A stretch of DNA of 43,440 bases from WYEG01 sp049414625 (GCA_049414625.1 JBMSAU010000026.1:1-43440), one strand, 5' to 3'; numbered from the stretch's first letter, positions 1 through 7,731 are shown. Numbers and translations: made by a program. The notes: generated by a model from the letters alone, not told the origin.

Positions 1-17
1 GTTTCGACTAGGTCCTT

Positions 18-42
18 GGGGGGCTTTTGCCCCCCTTTTTTT
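18..42 (+). terminator. Rho-independent terminator
   Basis: A perfect 7-bp GC stem (GGGGGGC / GCCCCCC) with a TTTT loop is followed by seven T residues. It would end a plus-strand transcript coming from outside the window on the left. Confidence 0.85.
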
Positions 43-73
43 GTTCTTTTGTTCTCATTTTCACATTCACCAA

Positions 74-156
74 TCATCCCGAATAGAATGAGGAGTCTTC
101 CAGAGGGGACCCTGTTTTGCTTGAGATGACACTGCGAGCGGGAGAGAGAATCTTTT
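74..156. repeat. Possible decayed short dispersed repeat
   Basis: Stretches such as GAGATGACACTGCGAGCG and GAGAGAGAATCTTTT resemble, from memory, the widespread intergenic repeat with a 'TCATTGCGAGCGAAGCGAGGAATCT'-like core (shortened here as TCATTGCGAGCG and GAGGAATCT). The match is degenerate and no second copy occurs in this window, so the call rests on recognition only. Confidence 0.25.
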
Positions 157-241
157 ACCGTAATTTTTTGTGGGGATGAGTGCCTGTTCGCTATTTTCAA
201 TGTGACATTTCAAATTAGGAATTAAAACAACAATTTTCCTC

Positions 242-270
242 TTGACAAAAAATTCGTTTCTACTTATGTT
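242..270 (+). promoter_or_regulatory. Sigma-70-type promoter candidate
   Basis: A perfect -35 hexamer TTGACA (242-247) is followed after 17 bp by TATGTT (265-270), a 4/6 match to the -10 consensus. It points into the gene cluster beginning at 374 and leaves a leader of about 100 nt. Confidence 0.55.
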
Positions 271-304
271 TTTATTAATAAAAAGTATATCACCAAGAAT
301 TTTA

Positions 305-342
305 TTAACATTTTGTGTATAATTAGTTAACGATTGTTACTT
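305..342 (+). promoter_or_regulatory. Possible 11-bp-phased OmpR/PhoB-type operator
   Basis: TTAACA (305-310), TGTATA (316-321), TTAACG (327-332) and TTACTT (337-342) recur at 11, 11 and 10 bp. OmpR-family regulators often bind TTAACA-like direct repeats at 11-bp spacing. The two central units match weakly and AT-rich sequence makes chance matches likely. Related TTGTTAA/TTAACAA motifs occur around 14.2-14.35 kb beside the two-component genes. Confidence 0.25.
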
Positions 343-373
343 TTTATACATTAATACTATACAGGAGGTGTTT

Positions 374-625
374 ATGGGATTATTGGATGATGGACTAAAA
401 AAGAATGTTCTTTTAGGGCTTGCGGTAGGGTTGGGGACGAGCGTTGTTGCTCCTTATGTAGTTCCGATCCTAGCAGTTACGGCAAGAGCCTTCTTAAAAG
501 CGTCCATCAAGAGTGGTCTGCTTTTGTATGAAAAGGTGAAAGAGATAGTAGCGGAAGCTACGGAACTTGTTGAAGATACGGTGGCTGAGGCTAAAGCCGA
601 GCTTGAAGAGGCTAGAAAGAAATGA
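374..625 (+). CDS. Small membrane protein with charged helical tail (DUF5132-like)
   Basis: This 83-residue protein has one hydrophobic segment rich in Gly/Ala/Val (about residues 12-36). It is followed by an amphipathic segment and an Ala/Glu/Lys-rich tail (residues 52-83) likely to form a helix or coiled coil. The start is set by AGGAGG at 363-368, five bases before ATG 374; a GTG six bases earlier overlaps the ribosome-binding site and is unlikely. The stop overlaps the next gene's start by four bases (ATGA), so translation is probably coupled. From memory it resembles the DUF5132 type often found near HMA-like domain proteins. No biochemical role can be read from the sequence; a membrane scaffold or partner of the following HMA-like proteins is a guess. 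Confidence 0.75.
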   Translation: MGLLDDGLKKNVLLGLAVGLGTSVVAPYVVPILAVTARAFLKASIKSGLLLYEKVKEIVAEATELVEDTVAEAKAELEEARKK

Positions 626-1089
626 GCGAAAAGCCTTTAGCTGAGGTCGTCCATAGCCTTAATGGAAGACTTCGTCTTCGCTTTCCTACAGAAAAGAGAA
701 ACCAAGATTTTTTTCAAAATCTTGTGGAAAGTCTTTCAAACATAGCGAACATAAGGGACATCAAAGCAAATCCTCTAACGGGTAGTGTTCTAATTCAGTA
801 CGATGGAGAATTAGAAGAAATAGTCCAAAGACTTGAAGAAAGGTTTGAGATAAAAAGGATAGGGAAGAATGGAAAGGGGGAACCTCTTCGTGATACAATC
901 TTAGCGGCAACTTACCGATTGGATGAAAAGATTAAGAGGTTTTCGTCTTATCAGTTAGATTTAAGGACCCTTCTTGTCCTCCTTTTTCTTCTTCTGGGTT
1001 TGAACGAGATTAGAAAAGGGAAATGGAGTTCACCGCCCTGGTATTTTACGCTGATGTCGGCTATAACTTTGCTTAGACCTTCAAAGTAA
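622..1089 (+). CDS. HMA-like (ferredoxin-fold) domain protein with C-terminal membrane segments
   Basis: This 155-residue protein starts with a domain of about 70 residues carrying the signature VVHSLNGRLRLR (9-20) and NPLTGSVLIQYD (50-61). The same pattern recurs in three other genes in this window, including the P-type ATPase downstream. The fold is probably the beta-alpha-beta heavy-metal-associated type, but the CxxC metal motif is absent, so classical copper or zinc binding is not supported. Two hydrophobic stretches follow (about 115-128 and 139-152), separated by a short basic turn, so the protein is likely a membrane hairpin with the domain in the cytoplasm. It overlaps the previous gene by four bases. 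Function is unknown; it may dock to the ATPase or the other cluster proteins. Confidence 0.8.
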   Translation: MSEKPLAEVVHSLNGRLRLRFPTEKRNQDFFQNLVESLSNIANIRDIKANPLTGSVLIQYDGELEEIVQRLEERFEIKRIGKNGKGEPLRDTILAATYRLDEKIKRFSSYQLDLRTLLVLLFLLLGLNEIRKGKWSSPPWYFTLMSAITLLRPSK

Positions 1090-1145
1090 AAGATCTTTGG
1101 AAATAGTTTTTTAAAATCATCAAGAACTTTAAGGGAGGTGAAACT

Positions 1146-1832
1146 ATGGATGAGATGGAAAAAAATCAAGAGGCTCAACCCCATCTTGAAGAAAAAGTTG
1201 AGGAGAGGCTGGTCAATGTAATGAGAACAACTGCTGAGGGCGGGAAAGAGACCGCCTTCATAGCCGGCTCGGTAATTAAAGAAGGGATAATCAAAAGTTT
1301 AAGGGGCATCCAAGAGGTAGAAAACGAGATAGTTGCTTTAGCCAAGACAACATTCATCAATACCCTTAAGACCTCTTCGGAGGTAGCAACCGAGAGCATT
1401 AAGGTTGCGGAACAGGTGGTAAAGAGCGCAGTTCAGGCGGCTGAGGAGGTTGGAACTGGTTTAGTTATCAGCGTTAAGAATGTAGCTAAAGGGGTTATTT
1501 ATGCCGCCGGTGAGTTGGGGACTGACTTGACAAGCGTGGCTAAACAGGTTGTTTCCGCAGCGGTAAAAAGTGCAGCCGAAGTGGGTGCTGATGTAGGATT
1601 AGTAGCAAGGCGCGCGGCAGAAGGAATTCTTGAAGCTACAAAAGAGATAGGGGGTAATGTGGAAGAGGTTGCCAATGCTGTCATAGTTGGTGCTATACAA
1701 ACTTCAGAAAACATCGGCAAAACAGCGGTCAAGGCTGTCAAGGAGCTACTCCTTGGCGTAGTAGGTGGTGTAAAAGAGGTAGTATCTGCAGCCCTTCCAA
1801 CCGTGAAAAAGGAAGAGAAGAAAGAAACATAA
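1146..1832 (+). CDS. Amphipathic-helix repeat protein, function unknown
   Basis: This 228-residue protein is almost wholly Ala/Val/Lys/Glu-rich and contains no Cys, Pro-rich or catalytic motif. From about residue 85 to 200 it shows roughly 22-residue repeats of the kind VAxxVxxAVxxAxEVGxD, five or six in tandem. Such 11/22-mer patterns form long amphipathic helices in apolipoproteins, phasins and LEA-like proteins, which lie on lipid or polymer surfaces. There is no signal peptide. GGGAGGTG lies just before ATG 1146, and the gene ends six bases before the P-ATPase, so co-expression is likely. Coating or shaping a membrane together with the neighbouring membrane proteins is an inference from composition only. 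Confidence 0.75.
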   Translation: MDEMEKNQEAQPHLEEKVEERLVNVMRTTAEGGKETAFIAGSVIKEGIIKSLRGIQEVENEIVALAKTTFINTLKTSSEVATESIKVAEQVVKSAVQAAEEVGTGLVISVKNVAKGVIYAAGELGTDLTSVAKQVVSAAVKSAAEVGADVGLVARRAAEGILEATKEIGGNVEEVANAVIVGAIQTSENIGKTAVKAVKELLLGVVGGVKEVVSAALPTVKKEEKKET

Positions 1833-1838
1833 GTCTTT

Positions 1839-4800
1839 ATGATAACTGTCGTTCATCGGCTTAAGGGGCGGGTTAGGCTAAAGGGTAAGCCTCTATACCG
1901 GAATAAACCTCTGTGTTTATACCTTGAAGAAAGCCTTTCAGTCCTACCTTCTATCAAAAGCGTTTCTGCTAATCCTTTAACCGGAAGCCTCTTGGTCTAC
2001 TTCGACGAAGCTTTATCCGTTGAAGAGCTTACCTCTAAGGTTGAATTTTTAATCCTAAACTTCAAACCCAATGAAAATAGTCCTAAGGATAGTCTTAAGA
2101 AGGCAAGCTTAAAAAAGCAAACAAACCTTTGCTCATCTTCTCCCTTGGAAAGGGAGCCTTGGCATTTCATGTCTGCATCTCAGGTTTTAGAATATTTTCA
2201 GGTTGACCCAAGGGCAGGGCTTGATGAAAGGTCAGCTTTAGCAAGGCTAAACCAGTATGGACCCAATCAGATACCGGATGTTGAGCCAAGGTCTCGCTGG
2301 GAGGTCTTTCTATCTCAATTTAAGTCTCTGCCCATCATCCTGCTTTCCCTGTCATCTCTTTTTTCCATAGCTACCGGCGGGTTTGTTGAGGGAATAGCGA
2401 TATTGGGAGCTGTCTTCATCAACTCCATCATAGGTTACATGACGGAATATCAGTCGGAAAGGTTAATATTTTCTCTTAAAAGTTTGGTAAAACCCATGGC
2501 AAGGGTTTTAAGGGAAGGAAAAGAGAGGATAATAGGTGCAGAGGAGGTTGTCCCTGGTGATATCCTAATTTTAAAGCCTGGTCAGTATGTTCCTGCGGAT
2601 GCAAGGGTTGTGGAATCCCATCATCTAACCGTAGATGAGTCCGCCTTAACTGGCGAGAGCCTTCCAGTGGTTAAGACCTCTGATGCTTTAAGTGCGGAGC
2701 CCGGAACCGAGGTCCCTCTTGCCGATAGGGTTAACATGGTGTATGCAGGGACTTTTGTAACTTCTGGCTATGGTCTTGCTGTAGTTGTAGCGACGGGTGT
2801 TCATACTGAGCTTGGCAAAATTCAGCTATCCTTGAAAGGGGGAGAGGCAGAAAAAGCCCCCTTTGAAGTTCAGCTTGAAGAGCTAAGTCGTAAGTTCATC
2901 ATTATTAGCGGAGGCTTTTGCGGATTAGTCTTTGCCTTGGGTCTGCTGAGAGGTTATGGGTTCTTAAGAGTGATGAAGCTTGCTGTATCTCTTGCGGTTG
3001 CTGCGATACCCGAGGGGTTGCCGACCGTAGCCACAACCACCTTAGCTCTCGGTGTAAAAAGGATGAAAAGCCGGGGAATTTTGGTTCGGAAGCTCAGCGC
3101 TGTTGATACCTTAGGGAAGGTTCAGGTCATCTGCCTTGATAAGACAGGAACCCTTACGATGAATAAAATGTCTGTGGACAGGGTCTACTGTGGCGGTAAA
3201 ATGCTTTATCCCGATGACCTTAAGTCAAAAGAAAAGCCTGAGTTGAAAGAGTTGTTAAAGGTCCTTTTGTTGTGTAACGAGGCGATAGTAGAGTATAAAA
3301 ATGGGAAGCCAGCTTTTACGGGCAGCCCAACAGAGGTTGCTCTGTTAGAGCTTGCTCATAAAGCCGGCATTGATATCGAAAAACTGAGAACAGAATATCC
3401 TCTTCTTTTCGTGAAACACCGGACAGACAGAAGCCTTTACATGGCAACCGTTCATGCCGTGCCCTCTGATATACATAAAAAGTACATCGCCGTAAAAGGT
3501 AGTCCTTTGGAGGTTTTGAACCTCTGCAGTCATCAGATGGTTGATGGCCGAATTTTGGAACTCTCTGAGGAGGATAAGGAGGCTTTAGTTGGTGTAAACG
3601 AAGAGTTAGCTTATCAAGGTTTGAGGGTGCTTGGGGTTGCCTTCGCGGAATCTGTGAGCAGCGACTGTTTTGAATTGGAAAACTACCTTTATGAAGGAAA
3701 GAATTGTAATTTTGTGTGGCTTGGGCTCGTTGCTTTAGTTGACCCGATTAGACCCGGGGCTAAAGAGTTCATAAGAAGGCTTCATGAAGCTGGCATAGAA
3801 ACAGTTATGATCACAGGAGACCAGGCTCAAACAGGGTATGCTGTAGCCAAGGAGCTTAATCTTTCACACGGAGAACCGATTGAGGTCTTTGATTCTTCAA
3901 AGCTTGACCTTGCTGACCCAGAAGTATTATCTGGGCTTAGCAGAAGGGTTCATTGCTTTACGCGAGTAAGCCCAGCTCAGAAGCTTTACATTGTTAAGGC
4001 TTTAAAAAGGGTGGGTAAGACTGTGGCCATGATAGGGGATGGGATAAATGATGGACCTTCTTTGAAGGCTGCAGATGTGGGGATATCTTTGGGTGTGGCG
4101 GGGACAGATGTCGCAAGGAGCGTTGCTGATGTCATTATAGAGGATGACAATTTAGAGAGGCTTTTAGAGGCAATTGAGTTAAGTAGAAATAGCTCTTACA
4201 ACATAAATAGAGTAGTTCATTACTTGTTATCGGGTAATCTTAGCGAGCTGATCATTACACCCTTAGCCTTGGGGTTAGGGGCCGGTGAGCCCTTTAGTCC
4301 TATACAGCTGTTATGGATAAACTTGGTTACCGACACTCCACCTGCGCTTGCCTTAGCATTCGAGCCACCTGAAGAAGACCTGATGAAAAAGCCACCAAAG
4401 GACCCAAAAGAACCGATAATTAGCAATGAAGAACTAAGAGACATATTCCTTGAGTCTCTTATCTTAAGCGGAAGCTGTGCTTCGGCTTATCTTTATGGGC
4501 TTTTGCGGTATGGGCAGAACAACCGGGCAACCGGATTAGCGACTACTTCTTTAATTTTAGCTCGGGTTTTACATACTTTAACCTGTCGTTCTAAGGGCTC
4601 TGGTCAGAATCCCTATCTTTTCTTGACGATAGTTGGAAGTTTAATGCTCCAAGGATTAGCTTTAGCTTTTCCTCCTTTAAGGTCATTGCTTGGATTAAAA
4701 GGTCTAACCATAGGAGATGCTGTGGTAGCTTTAGGGGGAGCAGTTTTCTCCTTCTTGTTAAACCAATCTTTAAAGAAAAGCAAAACCAAAGATAAGGGTG

Positions 4801-4850
4801 AGAACCATGAAGAACGCAGACTTCATCTTCACCTCGGAGTCGGTGACTGA
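1839..4850 (+). CDS. Ca2+-type P-type ATPase with N-terminal HMA-like domain
   Basis: This 1003-residue membrane pump hydrolyses ATP through a phospho-aspartate. An HMA-like domain without CxxC occupies about residues 1-75, then comes a cation-ATPase N-terminal domain (from about 105). The actuator motif TGES is at 271-274, PEGLP at 391-395, the phosphorylation motif DKTGT begins at D434, and the hinge GDGIND at about 733. Residues that hold Ca2+ in SERCA are present: Glu in PEGLP (E392), N800 and E803 in M5 (SGNLSEL), and N828, T831 and D832 in M6 (WINLVTD). A type II (P2A) Ca2+ or Mn2+ exporter is therefore likelier than a heavy-metal pump, despite the HMA-like domain. About four membrane segments follow M6. 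It lies six bases after the amphipathic-repeat gene and has no strong ribosome-binding site, so coupled translation is probable. Confidence 0.92.
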   Translation: MITVVHRLKGRVRLKGKPLYRNKPLCLYLEESLSVLPSIKSVSANPLTGSLLVYFDEALSVEELTSKVEFLILNFKPNENSPKDSLKKASLKKQTNLCSSSPLEREPWHFMSASQVLEYFQVDPRAGLDERSALARLNQYGPNQIPDVEPRSRWEVFLSQFKSLPIILLSLSSLFSIATGGFVEGIAILGAVFINSIIGYMTEYQSERLIFSLKSLVKPMARVLREGKERIIGAEEVVPGDILILKPGQYVPADARVVESHHLTVDESALTGESLPVVKTSDALSAEPGTEVPLADRVNMVYAGTFVTSGYGLAVVVATGVHTELGKIQLSLKGGEAEKAPFEVQLEELSRKFIIISGGFCGLVFALGLLRGYGFLRVMKLAVSLAVAAIPEGLPTVATTTLALGVKRMKSRGILVRKLSAVDTLGKVQVICLDKTGTLTMNKMSVDRVYCGGKMLYPDDLKSKEKPELKELLKVLLLCNEAIVEYKNGKPAFTGSPTEVALLELAHKAGIDIEKLRTEYPLLFVKHRTDRSLYMATVHAVPSDIHKKYIAVKGSPLEVLNLCSHQMVDGRILELSEEDKEALVGVNEELAYQGLRVLGVAFAESVSSDCFELENYLYEGKNCNFVWLGLVALVDPIRPGAKEFIRRLHEAGIETVMITGDQAQTGYAVAKELNLSHGEPIEVFDSSKLDLADPEVLSGLSRRVHCFTRVSPAQKLYIVKALKRVGKTVAMIGDGINDGPSLKAADVGISLGVAGTDVARSVADVIIEDDNLERLLEAIELSRNSSYNINRVVHYLLSGNLSELIITPLALGLGAGEPFSPIQLLWINLVTDTPPALALAFEPPEEDLMKKPPKDPKEPIISNEELRDIFLESLILSGSCASAYLYGLLRYGQNNRATGLATTSLILARVLHTLTCRSKGSGQNPYLFLTIVGSLMLQGLALAFPPLRSLLGLKGLTIGDAVVALGGAVFSFLLNQSLKKSKTKDKGENHEERRLHLHLGVGD

Positions 4851-6018
4851 AGGACACCCGGATAAACTTTGCGATATCATAAGCGATGCTATAGTAGATA
4901 GAGTCCTCCAGAAGGACCCGCTTGCACGGATAAGGGCAGAATGTGCGGTGTTCATGAATGTGCTATTTTTAGCCGTAAAGTTTAGCACCGTTGCTCCTGT
5001 TGATTTTTCCTATATTGCAAGACAAATCATTAAAGAGGTAGGCTATACTGAGGGGGATTTCAACGCTAAGACTTGTAGCATTGTGACAAGCTATCAAGAG
5101 GTTCCTGTTGATGGGTCAACGCGTATAGATGAATCAACGCTTGAAGGGGATGAGCTAAACAGGGTTGTAGCCCACGACCAGGCAACCGTTTTTGGATTTG
5201 CCTGCGACCATAATTCAGCCTATATGCCCCATTCCATATGGTTAGCCCACAAGCTCGCGCGGAGGCTCACTTCCGTTTATCTTCAAGGGCTTCTGCCCTA
5301 TCTTCAGCCGGATGGTAAAACTCAAGTTAGCGTGGAGTTTAAGAAAGGTGCTCCTGTAAGGGTTCATTCCATTACCATATTAGCAAGCCAAGGATTGCCA
5401 CCTCACAAGGGTGGCCCAAGCCCCAAGAAACTTTACGACGACATTATGGAGTATGTGATAATTCCTGCCTTTCAGGATGAGGAGATAAAGCCAGGTCAGT
5501 TTACAAAGATTTTCGTCAATCCTGAAGGTCCGATAGTCCCTGGTGGTCCAAGCATTCATTCGGGTTTAACAGGGCGTAAAGTGACGGTTGACACCTATGG
5601 CGGCTTTGCCAGGCATATGGATTCTGCTCTAAGCGGAAAGGATCCCTCAAGGGTTGACCGAATTGGAGCATACTTTGCACGGTATGTAGCCAAAAACATC
5701 GTGGCAAGTGGAATTGCTCGAGCCTGCGAAGTTCAACTTAGCTATAGCATTGGTTCACCGGAGCCTGTAAGCATAAACATAGAAACCTTTGGAACTTCTA
5801 AGATTAGCGAAAGGAAGTTGCTTAGCTTAGTTAGGGAGGTGTTTGATTTTAGGGTAGGGGCCATAATTAAGAATTTTAAGCTGAGAGAACTTCCTTCAAG
5901 GATGAAAGGGGGATTTTACCGGAAGCTTGCTGCCTTTGGACAGGTTGGCAGAATGGACATGAGCCTACCATGGGAAAGGACAGACAGGGCAGAGGACCTA
6001 AAATCCGCCCTGTCTTAA
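4807..6018 (+). CDS. MetK-like protein (S-adenosylmethionine synthetase family) with altered active-site motifs
   Basis: The 403-residue protein aligns along its whole length with bacterial MetK, which makes S-adenosylmethionine from methionine and ATP. Conserved are FTSESVTEGHPDK (H17, D19), E45, the PDGKTQV motif, GLTGRK (253-258), K278, D284 and the C-terminal FPWE-like LPWERTD. Several usually invariant positions differ: the GAGDQG loop reads VAHDQA (121-126), the aspartate before GLTGRK is H251, the Gly-rich HGGGAFSGKD reads HMDSALSGKD, a lysine is R282, and the glutamate of the GGE motif is K58. ATG 4807 is chosen because AAGGGTG precedes it at six bases; this overlaps the ATPase end by 44 nt. 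It may be the organism's real MetK in a divergent lineage, or a paralogue tied to this cluster. Confidence 0.8.
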   Translation: MKNADFIFTSESVTEGHPDKLCDIISDAIVDRVLQKDPLARIRAECAVFMNVLFLAVKFSTVAPVDFSYIARQIIKEVGYTEGDFNAKTCSIVTSYQEVPVDGSTRIDESTLEGDELNRVVAHDQATVFGFACDHNSAYMPHSIWLAHKLARRLTSVYLQGLLPYLQPDGKTQVSVEFKKGAPVRVHSITILASQGLPPHKGGPSPKKLYDDIMEYVIIPAFQDEEIKPGQFTKIFVNPEGPIVPGGPSIHSGLTGRKVTVDTYGGFARHMDSALSGKDPSRVDRIGAYFARYVAKNIVASGIARACEVQLSYSIGSPEPVSINIETFGTSKISERKLLSLVREVFDFRVGAIIKNFKLRELPSRMKGGFYRKLAAFGQVGRMDMSLPWERTDRAEDLKSALS

Positions 6019-6048
6019 ATCAACTTAAACATTAAATCAACTTAAACA
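6015..6048. repeat. Perfect 17-bp tandem duplication at convergent gene ends
   Basis: The unit TTAAATCAACTTAAACA occurs twice back to back (6015-6031 and 6032-6048). It contains the stop codon of the MetK-like gene and of the convergent HMA-like gene. It is one of two short perfect tandem duplications in the window; the other disrupts a gene near 21.27 kb. Confidence 0.9.
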
Positions 6049-6400
6049 GGAAAACTAAGGAGCTTCCCCCAAGGAGGGGTTCGGCTAACCTATCGGCAAG
6101 CATCTTGCCTATCCTCTTGCCAAAGTTTAAAGAGGTATGAATGAGGTAATCTTCATGAGAAAGTAGGTTGTTTTGGTTAAGAAAACCTACCCTTTCTAAA
6201 TGTTCAAGTATGGTGGTTGCAGAAAGGGCTTTTTGGTCATACCAGATGATGATGCTACCTGTGTTTGGGTTGTACTCAATGTCCTTTATTCCGTCAAATA
6301 CACTTAATTCAGACCTCAGTTTTTCCTTTAAGTCAGCTCTTTTTTTAAACTCTTCGCCTTTAATTTTTAGCCTACCTGGCACCGCATGGAGGTAATACAT
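6032..6400 (-). CDS. Small HMA-like domain protein with C-terminal tail
   Basis: This 122-residue protein carries the cluster's HMA-like signature: MYYLHAVPGRLKIKG at the start and NPNTGSIIIWYD in the middle (about 45-56). There is no CxxC. After about residue 70 comes a helical extension ending in a weakly hydrophobic stretch (LLGGSSLVFLFKLI) that may touch the membrane. A clear GAGGAGG ribosome-binding site precedes the ATG on the minus strand. It converges on the MetK-like gene and diverges from another HMA-like gene at 6638. The role is unknown; repeated use of the same fold suggests mutual interaction or binding to a common partner. Confidence 0.8.
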   Translation of the reverse strand: MYYLHAVPGRLKIKGEEFKKRADLKEKLRSELSVFDGIKDIEYNPNTGSIIIWYDQKALSATTILEHLERVGFLNQNNLLSHEDYLIHTSLNFGKRIGKMLADRLAEPLLGGSSLVFLFKLI

Positions 6401-6637
6401 GCCCCACCCTCCTCATTTAATTTCTTATCCAAGCATTTACTGATAGAATAAATGAAGATTGTAAATGTTTTATTAAAAGCAAGCCTGAGGGGGGATACCT
6501 CTTCATTTCAAAATTTGTTAATAATTGAGGAAAATAATAGAGAGTTAAAGGAAGTGGCTTCCTCACTCCCCCAAATTAAATTAATGCTCCACAGGGATGA
6601 GCCCTGTGGAGCAAGGCTTAAAGCATAAAAGTAGAGA
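6401..6637. other. Divergent intergenic region between two HMA-like genes
   Basis: This 237-bp AT-rich spacer must hold the promoters of both flanking genes. It contains TTGTTAATAATTG near 6518, a short GGAAG/CTTCC hairpin near 6550 and the strong inverted repeat at 6585-6613. No ORF of interest was seen. Confidence 0.5.
6585..6613. promoter_or_regulatory. Perfect 12-bp inverted repeat (operator, attenuator or terminator)
   Basis: TGCTCCACAGGG (6585-6596) and its exact reverse complement CCCTGTGGAGCA (6602-6613) flank a five-base loop. It ends 24 bases before the start of the HMA-like gene at 6638. No T-run follows it on the plus strand; on the minus strand it is followed by an AT-rich tract but not a clean T-run. 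A protein operator or RNA hairpin controlling the downstream gene is possible. Confidence 0.6.
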
Positions 6638-6913
6638 ATGGTTGATTATAAGATAGTTCATCAAATACCTGGCAGGATAAAGATCCATCTTCCTCTCATA
6701 AAAGGGGTATCTGTGGAGAAACTAAAGCTTTTGGCTGAAAGACTTTTTGCTGATTTTGAGCTGCCAGATGGGATAAAAAAGGTCAGACCCAACCCCATCA
6801 CCGGAAATATCGTCATTGAGTACGACCCAAATAAAATAGATATTTTCCTCTTCTTGGAAGAACTCCGTTTAAGGATTAAAGATTTAGAGATCAATTCACT
6901 TCTAAAGAATTAA
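6638..6913 (+). CDS. Minimal HMA-like domain protein
   Basis: This 91-residue protein is little more than one HMA-like domain: IVHQIPGRIKIHLP (6-19) and NPITGNIVIEYDPN (52-65), with no cysteines and no membrane segment. It is the fourth copy of this domain in the first 7 kb. The ribosome-binding site is weak (GAGA directly before ATG), and a strong inverted repeat lies just upstream, so expression may be regulated at the RNA level. It runs in the same direction as the deacetylase and glycosyltransferase genes 68 bases downstream. Function is unknown. Confidence 0.75.
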   Translation: MVDYKIVHQIPGRIKIHLPLIKGVSVEKLKLLAERLFADFELPDGIKKVRPNPITGNIVIEYDPNKIDIFLFLEELRLRIKDLEINSLLKN

Positions 6914-6981
6914 GCATTAACAAGCTGTTAAACATTTCTTCATAAAGCTTTAACAAGCTATGCTTAATTTTAGTTTATAGA

Positions 6982-7731
6982 ATGAGATTAGCGATAGTAG
7001 AGCTTCACGATGTCTCTCCTTACTACGAGAGTGAAACCTACTCTGCTATCGAATTTTTAAAAGAATTAGGCATTGATAAGTTTTCCCTTCTTCTTATCCC
7101 TAACTTTAGTGGTAATTATCCAATAACTAAGTTCAAACCCTTTCTTACCTATTTAATAGACCAAGGGCAGGAAATAGTTCTACATGGTTTGACCCATAGA
7201 GGAAGGGTGTCTTTAACCAAATTTCTTTATACTAACAATGAGGGTGAGTTTTACGCGCTAAATAGAGAAGAGACGGCAAAGAGATTAGAAGAGGCTATAC
7301 ATCATTTAGGCAAGCTAAGTAGAAATGTTAGCTTTTTTGTTCCACCAGCCTGGATAGGAAACCCCTGGCTTGAGGAGGTTCTATCTGCCTTTGGTTTTAA
7401 GGGAGTAGCCTACAGATGGGCGATAAAGGTTCTCTCTAACGGAGTCAAGATTGAGTCTCCTGCCCTCACTTTTAGCAACCGTTTTTTGCTTTCCTACCTT
7501 AGTTTAAGAGCATTACCCATCATGAGCAAGCTCACAGAAAAGGCGCATCTTGTAAGGTTTGCTTTACACACAAAGGACTTTCGAGACCCAAGGAAGGTTA
7601 AGATGTGGAAACAGGTCTTAACCTCAGCTAAAAGACATCGGAGGTTGATTAGCTATGAGGAACTACTTAGCGAAGGCGGACCTACATTTGCATTCCAAGG
7701 CGTCAAACAAGCCTGGGGGATGGTTTACTAA
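6982..7731 (+). CDS. Polysaccharide deacetylase-like protein (DUF2334 type)
   Basis: The 249-residue protein has the layout of a carbohydrate esterase: an early His-Asp (VELHDVSP, H9/D10) and HGLTH (H68, H72), which in the NodB/DUF2334 families bind the metal and provide the catalytic base. A later stretch FFVPPAWIGN matches the substrate-side motif of that group. There is no signal peptide, so it should act in the cytoplasm, for example on a lipid- or nucleotide-linked sugar. Its 3' end overlaps the PHP-glycosyltransferase gene by 77 bases, implying co-translation and a shared glycoconjugate pathway. The exact substrate cannot be read. Confidence 0.75.
   Translation: MRLAIVELHDVSPYYESETYSAIEFLKELGIDKFSLLLIPNFSGNYPITKFKPFLTYLIDQGQEIVLHGLTHRGRVSLTKFLYTNNEGEFYALNREETAKRLEEAIHHLGKLSRNVSFFVPPAWIGNPWLEEVLSAFGFKGVAYRWAIKVLSNGVKIESPALTFSNRFLLSYLSLRALPIMSKLTEKAHLVRFALHTKDFRDPRKVKMWKQVLTSAKRHRRLISYEELLSEGGPTFAFQGVKQAWGMVY

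Larger units (their letters stand above)
43..373. other. Intergenic stretch before the HMA-like/P-ATPase cluster
   Basis: No convincing ORF lies between the terminator and the first gene. The left part (about 74-156) looks like a decayed dispersed repeat. The right part is AT-rich and holds the promoter elements listed separately. Confidence 0.6.

Noticed and set aside
1499..1741. Minus-strand 80-residue Ala/Thr-rich frame
   Set aside because: It is the mirror of the Ala/Val-repeat coding sequence on the plus strand.
622..6913. Copper or zinc resistance locus based on the HMA-like domains
   Set aside because: None of the four domains has CxxC, and the ATPase has PEGLP and Ca2+-site residues in M5/M6 rather than the CPC motif of heavy-metal pumps.
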